A DNA stretch of 64,000 nucleotides from positions 1 through 64,000 of the forward strand of contig JANYDK010000036.1 in NCBI GenBank assembly GCA_025363655.1, read 5' to 3'. Both the position numbers and the translations under genes were made by a program. The notes below the pieces were generated by a model. The model made no database searches. It had not been told where the DNA came from and worked only from the letters and a program-made list of their open reading frames with translations. Numbering within the stretch: the first letter of the stretch is position 1; each line of letters opens with the position of its first letter. Of this stretch, positions 1 to 8,346 are shown piece after piece. This stretch comes from Deltaproteobacteria bacterium. Lineage in GTDB: Bacteria; Myxococcota_A; Polyangia; Polyangiales; JADJMO01.

Positions 1-358
1 TCTGCGAGGCGAGGATCGTCGCGTCGATCGTCGCCGGCTCGCACGTGGTGCAGAGCTGGTCGTGCGGGCGCCAATCGGTGCGCGTGAAGCCGAGCCAGCG
101 GAGGAGGCCGTCGCGGGCGCGGAGGCCCATCGGTTGCGACGCGCCCATGTAGTGGGATTCGGGGGCGTCGATGCCTTGGAGGCGGAGTTGGAATGCGCCG
201 TCGCGACCGTGGTGGAGGCGGTGACCGCCGGGGAGGGCGGTGAGGTACGCGAGGGAGGACTCGTGCGAGCGCGGGATGAAGCGCAGTGAGTCGCCGTCGG
301 GGGAGTAGGTCGTGAGGACGATGCGGCCGGTGAGCGCGTGGTGGGGGATGCTCGGCAT
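1..358 (-). CDS. SNase-like (thermonuclease-family) protein, N-terminal part
   Basis: The minus strand is open from an ATG at 358 to the left edge, so only about 119 N-terminal residues are visible. The reading contains RLQGIDAPESHY near residues 56-67, which fits the conserved LxGIDAPE strand-turn of staphylococcal-nuclease-like domains. Later come a WLGF stretch and a CTTC pair. Many proteins of this family are small DNA or RNA hydrolases or use the fold for binding. The catalytic Arg/Glu residues would lie to the left of the window, so activity cannot be judged. No signal peptide is seen at this start. The family assignment rests on one motif. Confidence 0.6.
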   Translation of the reverse strand, partial: MPSIPHHALTGRIVLTTYSPDGDSLRFIPRSHESSLAYLTALPGGHRLHHGRDGAFQLRLQGIDAPESHYMGASQPMGLRARDGLLRWLGFTRTDWRPHDQLCTTCEPATIDATILASQ

Positions 359-450
359 GACGGGCGGGCACTTCGCAATGCGCGTGCCGGCGGCGGGGCG
401 AAGGGCGACCGTTGAGTTTCTCGGGAAATACGATTGGCGCCTGTTTCCGC

Positions 451-490
451 GAGTGTCCACGAATGTCCATGAATGTCCACGAACGTCCAT
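451..490. repeat. Four tandem copies of a 10-bp unit
   Basis: Four consecutive decamers of the form GA-R-YGTCCAY (units at 451, 461, 471 and 481) differ only at the third or fourth base and the last base. The block lies in the non-coding stretch between the SNase-like gene and the FG-GAP remnant. A 10-bp period would put each copy on the same face of the helix. A protein-binding array or simple slippage are both possible. Confidence 0.7.
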
Positions 491-514
491 GACTGTTCGA
501 TGGTTCCACGCAGA

Positions 515-690
515 CACGGGCACGCTCGATGCCGTGCTGAGCGTCGGGGCGCACTCCGAGGTGGCCGTCGCCGATCTCGACGCCGATGGTCGCCGTGACG
601 TTCTCGCCTGGTACGCGATGGCAATCAGTCGCGCGTGGTCGTCATGTGGAACGACGGGGGAGATCCGCAATCACCGCCGCGGCGATCAAC
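515..690 (+). pseudogene. Remnant of an FG-GAP/VCBS-repeat protein
   Basis: In one frame, about 525-610 reads AVADLDADGRRDVLAW, the Ca-binding core of FG-GAP/VCBS beta-propeller repeats. After a shift of one base near 605-612, the next frame reads RDGNQSRVVVMWNDGGDP, the expected second half of such a repeat, and then hits a TAG at about 722. No start, signal peptide or further repeats are visible. I read this as a scrap of a secreted propeller protein that has lost both ends and acquired a frameshift. The rest of 359-742 holds the decamer repeat and nothing else I can support. Confidence 0.45.
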
Positions 691-742
691 ACCGACGCGC
701 GTGATGCGGCGGCAGTCGCGGAGGTAGCCGGTGCTTGGGCGC

Positions 743-1126
743 CTATGGAGTCGTCAGCGGCTCGGCCTTGCCGTGAGCGGAGAACTTGAAGCACTGTCCT
801 TCCTTGCACTTGTCCGCCGCCTTTTGAATCGCCGGCCACCACGTCGCGAGCTTGACCAATTGTTGCCACTGATTGGAGTTTGCGAACGAATCGTGAAGGA
901 AGAGCGTGCGCAGCTTTGCGGCTCGACGAGCTTCACGCTCCTCGACGTTTCTCAAGATGCGGCCATCTACAGTCAGAGCGATGTAGCCCTTCGCTCCGAC
1001 CTCGGAGATCCACATGAGGTCGGCCGTGTCTGGCGCGTACTCGTCACGTAAGTGCAAGACCTCCGCACCCATGATCCTGAATATTCGTGCCAGCTTCGGC
1101 GAGATGCAGTTGTCGAAGAAGAACAA
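743..1126 (-). CDS. PIN-like (DUF5615/VapC45-type) toxin
   Basis: The predicted 127-residue protein begins MFFFDNCISPKLARIF, the acidic N-terminal motif of PIN-like proteins in which Asp5 would be the first metal ligand. It continues with HLRDEY near residue 26 and LTVDGRI near 51, matching the spacing of further acidic residues. Such proteins are predicted metal-dependent RNases. The start is a TTG at 1126, chosen because a strong GGGGAGG Shine-Dalgarno sits four bases upstream; no ATG fits. It begins 19 nt after the stop of the DUF433-containing gene, the usual antitoxin-toxin order. The C-terminal tail (KCKEGQCFKF) is not familiar. Confidence 0.7.
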   Translation of the reverse strand: MFFFDNCISPKLARIFRIMGAEVLHLRDEYAPDTADLMWISEVGAKGYIALTVDGRILRNVEEREARRAAKLRTLFLHDSFANSNQWQQLVKLATWWPAIQKAADKCKEGQCFKFSAHGKAEPLTTP

Positions 1127-1145
1127 CGAGCCTCCCCGGGGCGAA

Positions 1146-1841
1146 CTAATTCTTCGCCAATGACTTCTCGAAGGCGATGGAGGCCATCACCTCGGCACGC
1201 GGCACGTCGTACCAGTTGGAGATCTCCGCAATGCTCTGACCCGAGAGCTTCGCCGCGTAGATGATGCGTGTGGGGACACCGGTTGTTTGGGTGACGGGCT
1301 CGCCCATCGAGCGTGCTGGATCGATCACGACGGGCTTCTTCTTGCCCATGGGGAACCACGCTCGGGCCTGCTCGGTCGTTACGTCGTAGTCGAGCTGCGC
1401 CAGCAGTGGCTCGATGATCTTTCGAATCATCACCTGGTCGTCCACCATGTCCACGAGGTGTTCGCGACGACAGTCGTCCGCGACGCGCTCCATGATGGAG
1501 GTGCCGTCGGTCACCAGGCGATGAGTCGTGAGCGGATACGTGGGCGATTCGACTCGCGCGGCGATCTTCTCGATCACCTTGCGGATTGTATGAATGCTCA
1601 CCCCGTGCGCTAGGAAGGCCGACACGAAGCGGACCTCCACGAGGTCGAGGAAGTTGAGCGCGTGCTCGAAGCCAACCTCTCGCTTCACGAGCGGCTCCGC
1701 CCTACGCGTCACGCCAGAGGCAAGACGATACTCGTAGCCCTTGACCCAACGTCGAACGCGTTGTGGTTGGAGTCCGACAAGCCGTGCCGTCTCTGGGACC
1801 GAGTAGATGCCGGTACCGAGCGCCGAGGTGAGGTGGTCCAT
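1146..1841 (-). CDS. DUF433-containing antitoxin with MerR-like N-terminus
   Basis: The 231-residue protein starts with a helix-turn-helix-like segment (YSVPETARLVGLQPQRVRRW, residues 13-32), as in MerR-type DNA binders. It ends with a DUF433-type region (about 180-231: VTQTTGVPTRIIYAAKLSG, then SIAEISNWYDV). DUF433 proteins are frequent partners of DUF5615/PIN-like toxins and probably act as antitoxin and autorepressor. The order antitoxin then toxin, 19 nt apart on the same strand, supports a cotranscribed module. A -35-like TTTGACA lies around 1913-1919 upstream on this strand, without a convincing -10 box. The length is well above that of minimal DUF433 proteins because of the N-terminal domain. 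Confidence 0.7.
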   Translation of the reverse strand: MDHLTSALGTGIYSVPETARLVGLQPQRVRRWVKGYEYRLASGVTRRAEPLVKREVGFEHALNFLDLVEVRFVSAFLAHGVSIHTIRKVIEKIAARVESPTYPLTTHRLVTDGTSIMERVADDCRREHLVDMVDDQVMIRKIIEPLLAQLDYDVTTEQARAWFPMGKKKPVVIDPARSMGEPVTQTTGVPTRIIYAAKLSGQSIAEISNWYDVPRAEVMASIAFEKSLAKN

Positions 1842-1992
1842 GTTCGTTGGATGACGCCTTGGACGACCGAGGCGTCATGAACTGTAGCCCGTCGACCTCA
1901 CACTGGACAAAGAATGTCAAACCCCCGCGGGATCTAAGCCTACGGGCTGGAAGTACCATCCCCACAACGTGCCCCTGCACCTTTCAGGCGCG

Positions 1993-3383
1993 TCAGCCCT
2001 TGTCCCTACGAATCGCGTATCGCTCCATCAAATTGTAAAACGTCGACCGCTGCACCCCGAGCGCCTTCGCCGCCTGACTGACACTTCCCCCATTCATCCG
2101 CAGCGCTTCCACAACCTCGGCCTTGTTCCGACTCCCCCACGGCGTCACGAGCGGTTCCTCGCGTGCGGGGTTGGCTGGCGGGAGGTCGCTTGCCGGCAAG
2201 ATCGGCATTGGCGGGTCACTGAGCGCCCCAACGCGCGCAGGCGCGCCGGGCATGTCCTGATGCTGCAAATCACGCTTCTCAACGTGGGTCCCCTTTCTCG
2301 AACGCGCCGCCGCCGCCGCCCGGCTCACCGCCAGGAACAGCTCGCGGACGTTCCCGGCCCAGGGTCGCAACATGCAGCGCTCGACGAAGATGCCGGTCGG
2401 ATCGTTCTCGATCCCCTCCTTATCGAGTTGCATCTGGACGAGATAGGGAATCTCCTCCGGCCGGTCGTGGAGCGGCGGCACATGCACCTCGCGCTGCGCG
2501 AGGCGAGGCAGGAGGTCATGGCGAAAGCGGCCTTCTCCACCGCGCGACGAACGTCAGCATTCGTCGCCGAGCACACGAGCAATTCGACCCTTCTCGGCTT
2601 CGTTCCGCCGACCGCCACCAACTCGCGCTCCTGAAGCACGCTTAGGAGCTTGGCCTGCGCCGCGAGTGGAAGCTCGCCGATCTCGTCGAGGAACAACGTG
2701 CCGCCATCGGCGCTGGCGATTAGGCCTGGCCGCGTCGTTGTCGCTCCCGAGAAAGCGCCCTTCACAACACCGAACAGCTCGGCTTCGACGAGGTCGGCGG
2801 GAATCGCCGCACAGTTGACCGAGATGAAAGGGCCCTTGCGATGGGGACCGCGCCTATGAAACACACGAGCGAACTCTTCCTTGCCAGCGCCGCTCGGACC
2901 GGTGACGAGCAGAGAACACCGTTGCTCCGCTGCCTCGACGGCGCTGGCGATGGCCGGCCGCGTGCCAGGACCAATGACGTACTCGCCGACGCGAAGGTTG
3001 GCGATCCCGAAGTGGGGTGTGACGTCGGTGCGCAGGAGCAGGAGGGTCTTGCCGATGCGAATCACGCTAGGCGAGACGTTGCCGATGGAGTCGATCTGCT
3101 TGCCGTCGACGAACGTGTGGTTCGTCGAGCCGAGATCGCGAATCGACCATGCAGCGCCGTCACGATCGATCTGCATGTGTGCGCGCGAAGTTGCGTTGTC
3201 GTGGAGATCGACGGTGCAGTCGCTACCGCGGCCGACGATGGCAGGAATGCTGAAAGGGATGACCTGGTGGCAGGGAGCGCCGTCGGCGAAGACGACGACC
3301 AGCCCTGGCGCGAAGCGCGTCCGACGGGAGTCCGGGATGGCGGGAAGCTGATCGGTCGTGGCGTCGGCAGATGGGCCGGGCAT
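1993..3383 (-). pseudogene. FHA-domain sigma-54 activator, frameshifted near 2530
   Basis: The first frame gives an FHA domain (GRGSDCTVDLHD, then SRAHMQI and GSTNHTFVDG), then a sigma-54 AAA+ domain with Walker A GPSGAGKE, the loop KGAFSGA and Walker [14 protein letters not shown]. Just after SATNADVRRAVEK, near 2530, the protein jumps to another frame, which supplies FRHDLLPRLAQREVHVPPL, WAGNVRELF and a C-terminal Fis-type HTH (GSVSQAAKALGVQRSTFYNLM) ending at 1993. One missing G in an AAGGGCCGC-like run would explain it. Each half looks intact, so this could be a recent mutation or an assembly error. I prefer the ATG at 3383; a GTG at 3497 is the alternative. FHA activators of this type normally respond to Ser/Thr kinase signals, common in myxobacteria. 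Confidence 0.8.
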
Positions 3384-3653
3384 CTTGCGAGGATAGAGGG
3401 GATAGGGATGACGCTCCAGTCGAACGATCGAGCTCGCTTCTGTCGTGCTCGTGACGATGGTGCATGTCCTTTGGGGCCAGTCGTGCTCAGCGCCCACATG
3501 AAGCCATGACGAGCTCGCTCCCGTCGTCGAGACCTAGCCGCCAAAGGCGACTGACAGTGGGCGGCTCATGTCGTCACGGGGCGCTCGATCGTCTCGGCGC
3601 CGCCACGCTGAGCGCTTGCCCGTCGCTCGTGTTGGCGCATCGCGCCCCGAAAA

Positions 3654-3677
3654 TGGACAGATCGCGAGCCCTGTCCA
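3654..3677. promoter_or_regulatory. Palindromic operator candidate upstream of tetR
   Basis: A perfect inverted repeat, ATGGACAG and CTGTCCAT separated by 10 bases, contains the core TGGACA-N12-TGTCCA. It ends 61 bp before the TetR ATG. The same core with the same 12-bp spacer recurs after the gene at 4344-4367. Length and symmetry fit a TetR-family operator; autoregulation is inferred. Confidence 0.7.
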
Positions 3678-3738
3678 TCGTGTGTCGGTGACGCGCCCTG
3701 CACCGTGATACTTCGGAAGTCGTAGCGAGCAGCTCACC

Positions 3739-4320
3739 ATGGCGACGAAGTCCATCGACGACCGCACGACGCCGAGTCGCATCGCCGATCGGCGCGTGCG
3801 CAAGACGCGACGACAGTTGCGCGAGACATTGGTGTCGTTGGTCCTCGAGCACGGCTGGGATGCCGTCAGCGTGAAGGACGTCTGCGACCGAGCCGACATT
3901 GGTCGTTCGACGTTCTACGTCCACTTCGTGGACAAAGAAGACTTGCTCTTCAGTGCCTTCGATGAACTCCACGGCCTGCTCGTCGAGCGCGCGAACGAGC
4001 CGCCGGTTCCCTTCGCCTTTGCCGAAGCGCTCGTCGCCCACGCGAGCGAGAACGTGCGCCTGTATCGCGCGCTCCTTGGTCGCAAGAGCGGACACGCGAT
4101 GCAGCGTTGCTTTCGGGAGACGGTGGCGCGGTTGATCGCCGGCGAGCTCGAGCACCTCGGCGTTCCCCCCGACGGTCTCGGCATCGTCACGCAGTTTCTC
4201 ACCGGAGGCTTCGCCGAGATGCTCCTCGCTTGGCTCGATCGCCCTTCGCGCATCGAGCGAGGAGTGCTCGCGGCGAAATTTCGCGACTTCGCGCTCGGTG
4301 CGGTGCGCGCGGCTCGCTGA
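3739..4320 (+). CDS. TetR/AcrR-family transcriptional regulator
   Basis: The 193-residue protein has the TetR N-terminal HTH. Helices span about residues 20-65, with VSVKDVCDRADIGRSTFYVHFVDKED giving the turn and the FYxHF signature. The C-terminal ligand domain is of the kind found in AcrR-like regulators and ends in FRDFALGAVRAAR. The ATG at 3739 has only a weak ribosome site. Palindromes with one shared core lie 61 bp before and just after the gene, so it probably represses itself and the following operon (4473-7218). The ligand is unknown; the downstream exported cytochrome and propeller proteins suggest a redox or small-molecule trigger, but this is inference. Confidence 0.88.
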   Translation: MATKSIDDRTTPSRIADRRVRKTRRQLRETLVSLVLEHGWDAVSVKDVCDRADIGRSTFYVHFVDKEDLLFSAFDELHGLLVERANEPPVPFAFAEALVAHASENVRLYRALLGRKSGHAMQRCFRETVARLIAGELEHLGVPPDGLGIVTQFLTGGFAEMLLAWLDRPSRIERGVLAAKFRDFALGAVRAAR

Positions 4321-4343
4321 GTCTCGCGATGTCGCGGGCATGG

Positions 4344-4367
4344 TGGACAACTCGCTGGCGATGTCCA
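4344..4367. promoter_or_regulatory. Second TetR operator candidate
   Basis: The core TGGACA-N12-TGTCCA is repeated exactly, 24 bp in all, and 18 of 24 positions match the site at 3654-3677, including central TCGC and GC steps. It lies 24 bp after the tetR stop and about 105 bp before the lipoprotein gene, so it could control the downstream operon. Confidence 0.7.
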
Positions 4368-4472
4368 GTTCGGGGCACAAGGCGCTCGCTGTGGATGGTT
4401 CGCAACCCTCGCAATGACTACCAAACCTCGACGAGCGCTCGCACTTCGCGTGGCGCTCGCACGAGGTGATGC

Positions 4473-4976
4473 ATGCGCGACGCGATGACGATGATGATTC
4501 CGATTTCGATCGGGCTTCTGGGATGCGGAAGCTCGACCAGCGGCGGCAACGACCAGGACGCAGCCTCCGATGCCTTCGACGCAGCACCGGCCGAAGTCGC
4601 AAAGGCCGACGTTGCAACAGCCGATACTGCGACGGCCGACGTTTCGAGCATACCGGCGGTTTGCGTGGGGCAGTTGATGGCGATGACCGAAGCGTGCCGC
4701 ACCTGCATTGCCGATCAGTGCATGCGCGAAGCCTCCGACTGTTGCGCGGTGACCACGGCGAGCGATGGCGGCGCGGATGGTTGCTTGCCGCTTGCCGTGT
4801 GTGCGCTCCGCACCAAGTGCAAGCACGCGAGCTGCGCCGATCCCTCGACGTGCGGGAAGGAGGTCGACGGCGCGGGTGGCCCGTTCGGCGAAGCAACCAA
4901 CGTCGCTGCGGGGCTCGGCGCCTGCATCGAGACGTCCGCGAAGTCGATGGCCTCCTGCGCGGAGTGCCTGAAATGA
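4473..4976 (+). CDS. Cys-rich lipoprotein
   Basis: The 167-residue product has a short hydrophobic signal ending in the lipobox LLGC (Cys18), then a low-complexity Asp/Ala/Thr linker (about 25-60) typical of myxobacterial lipoproteins. The C-terminal part has many cysteines: CRTC, CMREASDCC, CLPLAVC, CKHASC and CAEC. They probably form disulfides outside the cytoplasm. A GAGG Shine-Dalgarno sits upstream. The stop overlaps the next start (ATGA), so it is translationally coupled to the propeller lipoprotein. No known enzymatic domain is recognised. Confidence 0.82.
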   Translation: MRDAMTMMIPISIGLLGCGSSTSGGNDQDAASDAFDAAPAEVAKADVATADTATADVSSIPAVCVGQLMAMTEACRTCIADQCMREASDCCAVTTASDGGADGCLPLAVCALRTKCKHASCADPSTCGKEVDGAGGPFGEATNVAAGLGACIETSAKSMASCAECLK

Positions 4977-6142
4977 AGGCGATTGCGCGCATTCGTCAGG
5001 GAGTATTCGTCGCGTTCCTCTTCGTCGTCGGATGTGCCGGCACCAAGACCGATGAAGCGGCGATCGATATGGACGCGCGCGCATCGTGTGCCGCACGCGC
5101 TGCCGTCAAAGGGACGGCGTGTGGTCTCGCCGGGCCAATGGTCACGAGCTCCGCGGCCAATTGGTGCGCCGTCGACGACGCCAAGACGCTCGGATGTTTC
5201 GAGAACCTCGGCTGCGGCGCGGCGGGGAGCGTCGTGCTCACGGGGCGCGACCCGTGTCGCTCGGAGAGCGGTGATCGGATCGATCTCCCGAAAGGATTCC
5301 AACCCGAGGGTTTCACCAAAGGCCCGGGCAATCTCGCCTACGTCGGCACGCTCACGCGTGGCGCCGTCGTCCGTGTCGATCTCGTCACGGGGCTCGCCGA
5401 CTTCGTCGTGCCACCGGGAGCGAAGACCGAACGAGCGATCGCGGGCGTCACCTACGACGCTGGGCACGACGCCATCTTCGCCTGCGGTGCATGGTTCGCC
5501 GATGGCTTCGTCTTCGATGCCACGACTGGAGCGACGCGCGCGCACATCGACTTTCCGAGAGGCCCCAAGGGCACGTTGATCAACGCGGTCGCCGTCGAAG
5601 CGGACGCCGCCTACTTCACCGACTCGGTCAATCCGTGGTTCTACCGAGTGCCAGTGGGCGTCGACGGGCTGCCCTCGGGTGCGCCCGTACGCGTGCCACT
5701 CGTCGGCGACTTCGTGATGGTTCCCGGGCTCGAGGTCGCCAACTCCAACGGCATCGTCGCGATCCCCGGAATCCACCGTCTGCTGGTTCTCAATTCGGCG
5801 AACGGCGTCATCTACAACGTCGACGCGGCGACTGGGGAAGCGAAAGCGGTCACCGGTGTCTCGGTGCCGCAGGCCGACGGTCTGCAGCTCGACGCGCAGC
5901 GCTTGGTCATCGTGCAGAACGCCCCGGAAAATCGGGTGACGGTCGTCAGGCTCGATACGACGATGTCGCACGGCACGGTGACGGCGACGCTGACCGATCC
6001 GCGCCTCAGCTCGCCGACGAACCCGGTCATCGTCGGCGACGCGCTGTGGATCGTCGACTCTCGTCTCGCCGACATCTTCCACGGCAACGCGCAGCCCAAC
6101 GACCGATTCGACGTCGTGCGGCTGCGGCTGCCGGCCGATTAG
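4973..6142 (+). CDS. SMP-30/NHL-like beta-propeller lipoprotein
   Basis: The ATG at 4973 overlaps the previous stop. The 389-residue protein has a signal peptide with lipobox VVGC (about residue 20), a Cys-containing N-terminal segment (about 35-85), then repeated strands of SMP-30/gluconolactonase or NHL type, for example GTLTRGAVVRVDLVTG, INAVAVEADAAYFTDS, IPGIHRLLVLNSANG and VPQADGLQLD. Such propellers bind or hydrolyse small molecules or act as scaffolds. No lactonase metal site could be confirmed by eye. It sits between a Cys-rich lipoprotein and a cytochrome lipoprotein, so a role in an extracytoplasmic redox complex is plausible. Confidence 0.8.
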   Translation: MKAIARIRQGVFVAFLFVVGCAGTKTDEAAIDMDARASCAARAAVKGTACGLAGPMVTSSAANWCAVDDAKTLGCFENLGCGAAGSVVLTGRDPCRSESGDRIDLPKGFQPEGFTKGPGNLAYVGTLTRGAVVRVDLVTGLADFVVPPGAKTERAIAGVTYDAGHDAIFACGAWFADGFVFDATTGATRAHIDFPRGPKGTLINAVAVEADAAYFTDSVNPWFYRVPVGVDGLPSGAPVRVPLVGDFVMVPGLEVANSNGIVAIPGIHRLLVLNSANGVIYNVDAATGEAKAVTGVSVPQADGLQLDAQRLVIVQNAPENRVTVVRLDTTMSHGTVTATLTDPRLSSPTNPVIVGDALWIVDSRLADIFHGNAQPNDRFDVVRLRLPAD

Positions 6143-6159
6143 CGCGAAAGGAGATTTCG

Positions 6160-7218
6160 ATGAAGAACACTCTTCTCCACGCCGGGTGTACGTTGCTCGC
6201 CCTCGGCGCCTGCAGCTCGAAGACCGAAGCGACCGCCCCGAGCGTCAGCTGTGACGGACCGCCCGGTCTCTACGAAGATGGTGCATGCACGGTGGTGGCA
6301 CGCGATCTTCGTCCCTATGCGCCGAAGTACCCATTGTGGGCTGACGGAGCCGAAAAGGAACGCCTCGTTCGCCTTCCCGAAGGGGCGACCATCGACAGCA
6401 CTGATCCCGACAACTGGGTCTTCCCCGTCGACACCACGCTCTACAAGACATTCTCGATCGGCGGCAAGCGACTGGAGACACGGGTGCTGCGAAAGCAGTC
6501 CAAGGGTACTGGCGTCGATGTTTGGTCGATGCGTGCCTACGCCTGGAACGAGGCGCAGAACGCGGTCGTGGACGTCACCAGCGACGAGGGGTGCCCCGGA
6601 TGCGCGGCCCTACGCGAGAACGTGCTCGGAACCGATCACGACATTCCAGATGGTACGGCGTGCCGACAGTGTCATCGTGGATCAGTGGATGCGGTCAACG
6701 GCTTCAGCGCGATTCAACTGCAGCACGGTGGGCTCGGCGTGACGCTGAAGGGGCTCATTGACGAAGGCCGATTGTCGAACGTCGGGACGCTTCCCATGGA
6801 CGCGGTCATTCCTGGGGACGACCTCACCCGCGAGACGCTCGGCTACCTGCACGCGAACTGCGGTCACTGTCATCGCTACGACACCTATCGAGGTCCTGAC
6901 CCGTCGAGCTGCCAATCGACCGCGTGCCTGACCGGGCTTCTGATGTGGATGCCCGTCGGCACCAAGTCCCCGGAAGCGTCACCCCTGTTCCAAACGGCGA
7001 TCGGTCACGAGGCGCTCTACGCGGGCTTCGCGCCTGCGGTGACCTGTCGGATTCTCCCGGGAAAGCCCGACCTCAGCGTGCTAGTTCGTCGCATGGAGGC
7101 GCGCAACGACGTCGACGCGATGCCGCGAATCGCCACCGAGCACGTCGATCCCGACGGCGTTGCGCTGGTGCGTCGATTCGTGGCGGGCTTGCCCGTCGGT
7201 GACGGGAGGTGCGACTGA
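6160..7218 (+). CDS. Two-heme c-type cytochrome lipoprotein
   Basis: The ATG at 6160 follows an AAAGGAG ribosome site. The product is 352 residues, with a signal ending in lipobox LGAC (about residue 15). Two heme c motifs are visible: CRQCH (about residue 170) and CGHCH (about 237). The region between the signal and the first heme (LRPYAPKYPLWADGAEK, then the Lys/Arg-rich strand segments) is characteristic of a group of exported cytochromes found beside propeller proteins in proteobacteria and myxobacteria. The probable role is electron transfer on the periplasmic side or outer membrane. It ends the TetR-associated operon; the electron donor and acceptor are unknown. Confidence 0.82.
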   Translation: MKNTLLHAGCTLLALGACSSKTEATAPSVSCDGPPGLYEDGACTVVARDLRPYAPKYPLWADGAEKERLVRLPEGATIDSTDPDNWVFPVDTTLYKTFSIGGKRLETRVLRKQSKGTGVDVWSMRAYAWNEAQNAVVDVTSDEGCPGCAALRENVLGTDHDIPDGTACRQCHRGSVDAVNGFSAIQLQHGGLGVTLKGLIDEGRLSNVGTLPMDAVIPGDDLTRETLGYLHANCGHCHRYDTYRGPDPSSCQSTACLTGLLMWMPVGTKSPEASPLFQTAIGHEALYAGFAPAVTCRILPGKPDLSVLVRRMEARNDVDAMPRIATEHVDPDGVALVRRFVAGLPVGDGRCD

Positions 7219-7311
7219 GCGAGTCGAGCGCCGTGACATCGGCGTAGCCCCGCACAGGCAAGTCATCGACAAGGGCGACCAAGGCACCGCTCCACGCAGA
7301 TGACCTCGGTT

Positions 7312-8346
7312 TCACTCGTGCTCGTGACGATGATGTAGGTCGGCGCCGTGCGCGTGCTCGTGCTCAGCGGGCACATGGAGATGAATGTGGCTGTGGGCGC
7401 CGACCATCGCGGGCTCATGGCGATGCGTGTGGTGGCCGTCGTCGTGGGTATGTGCGTGCTCGTGCGTCATCCGTGCGTGGCGGTGCCGGTGGCCGTGGCG
7501 CTCGGTCGCGTGCAACCACACGGCGACTCCGAACAGTCCGCCCGCAATGCCGACGAAGAGCGGAGCTCCTCGGTCACCGAGTCCGAAGGCGATCGCGGCA
7601 CCAACGAATGGTCCGAAGGCGAAGAGCGATCCGGTTCGCGCCGCGCCAAGCACGCGCTGAGCGTGGAGATAGAGCCGCAGGCTGAGCCCGTACCCCATGG
7701 ACCCGCACGCGAGGAGCACGCCCCACGCAAGCCCGGACGGCCAACGATTGCGCGCCGCCAACGCCGCGGCGCCCGAGAGCGTCGCGCCGAGAATGGATTT
7801 CCAGAACACGACCGCCCGCGGGTCGAGATCCGAGAGCGGTCGCGTCAGCGAGTTGTCGAGCGCCCACGCGAGGGTCGCCACCGAGACAGCGGCGACGCCG
7901 AGTAGACCGCCGCCACCGCCCGATCCCCGAAACGCGAGGAGCGCGCCGCCCCCGAGCATCAAGGCGCTCGCGAGGGCCACGCGACCGCCGACAGGCTCGC
8001 GGTAGAGCAACCACGCAAGCACGAGGGTGAGGACGGCCTCGAGGTTGAGAAGCAGCGAGGCAGTGAGCGCGCCCGCATGCTGAAGGCCCCACGCGAGGCA
8101 GGCCGGTGCGATCGCGGCGCCGAACAGCGCGACGAGCGCGAGTCGTCCGGCATGCGCGCGCTTCACGGGGCTCTCGTTGTCGCGACGTCGTGGCAACCCT
8201 GCGCCGAGCGTCGCGCCGGCGTAGAGAAGCGCGGCGGTCGCGAAGGGCCCGACGTTCTCGCCGAAGTGCTTCACCACCGGCGCGGTCAGGCCGAAGAGAA
8301 CGGCCGCCGCGACGGCGACGAGCGAGCCCCGGGCGATCGGCGTCAC
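7312..8346 (-). CDS. DMT/EamA-type transporter with His-rich tail
   Basis: The 344-residue protein has about ten hydrophobic segments in the two-repeat EamA arrangement, from ARGSLVAVAAAVLFGLTAPV onwards, with repeat boundaries such as LLNLEAVLTLVLAWLLYREP. After the last segment (about residue 280) it carries roughly 60 residues crowded with His and Glu (HGHRHRHARM, HEHAHTHDDGHHTHRH, HLHVPAEHEHAH), which should bind divalent metal in the cytoplasm. The GTG start at 8346 overlaps the stop of the CDF gene (GTGA), so translation is coupled. DMT proteins usually carry metabolites; the tail and operon suggest metal-linked transport here, which is inference. Confidence 0.85.
   Translation of the reverse strand: MTPIARGSLVAVAAAVLFGLTAPVVKHFGENVGPFATAALLYAGATLGAGLPRRRDNESPVKRAHAGRLALVALFGAAIAPACLAWGLQHAGALTASLLLNLEAVLTLVLAWLLYREPVGGRVALASALMLGGGALLAFRGSGGGGGLLGVAAVSVATLAWALDNSLTRPLSDLDPRAVVFWKSILGATLSGAAALAARNRWPSGLAWGVLLACGSMGYGLSLRLYLHAQRVLGAARTGSLFAFGPFVGAAIAFGLGDRGAPLFVGIAGGLFGVAVWLHATERHGHRHRHARMTHEHAHTHDDGHHTHRHEPAMVGAHSHIHLHVPAEHEHAHGADLHHRHEHE

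Noticed and set aside
451-490. CRISPR-like array
   Set aside because: The units are contiguous 10-mers with no spacers and no cas genes nearby.
312-704. 130-codon plus-strand gene
   Set aside because: Its first half overlaps the SNase-like start and the decamer repeat and has no coding character; only the FG-GAP stretch is meaningful.
3534-5096. Long minus-strand frames (472 and 393 codons)
   Set aside because: They are antisense to tetR and the lipoprotein genes, Arg/Ala-rich and without motifs.
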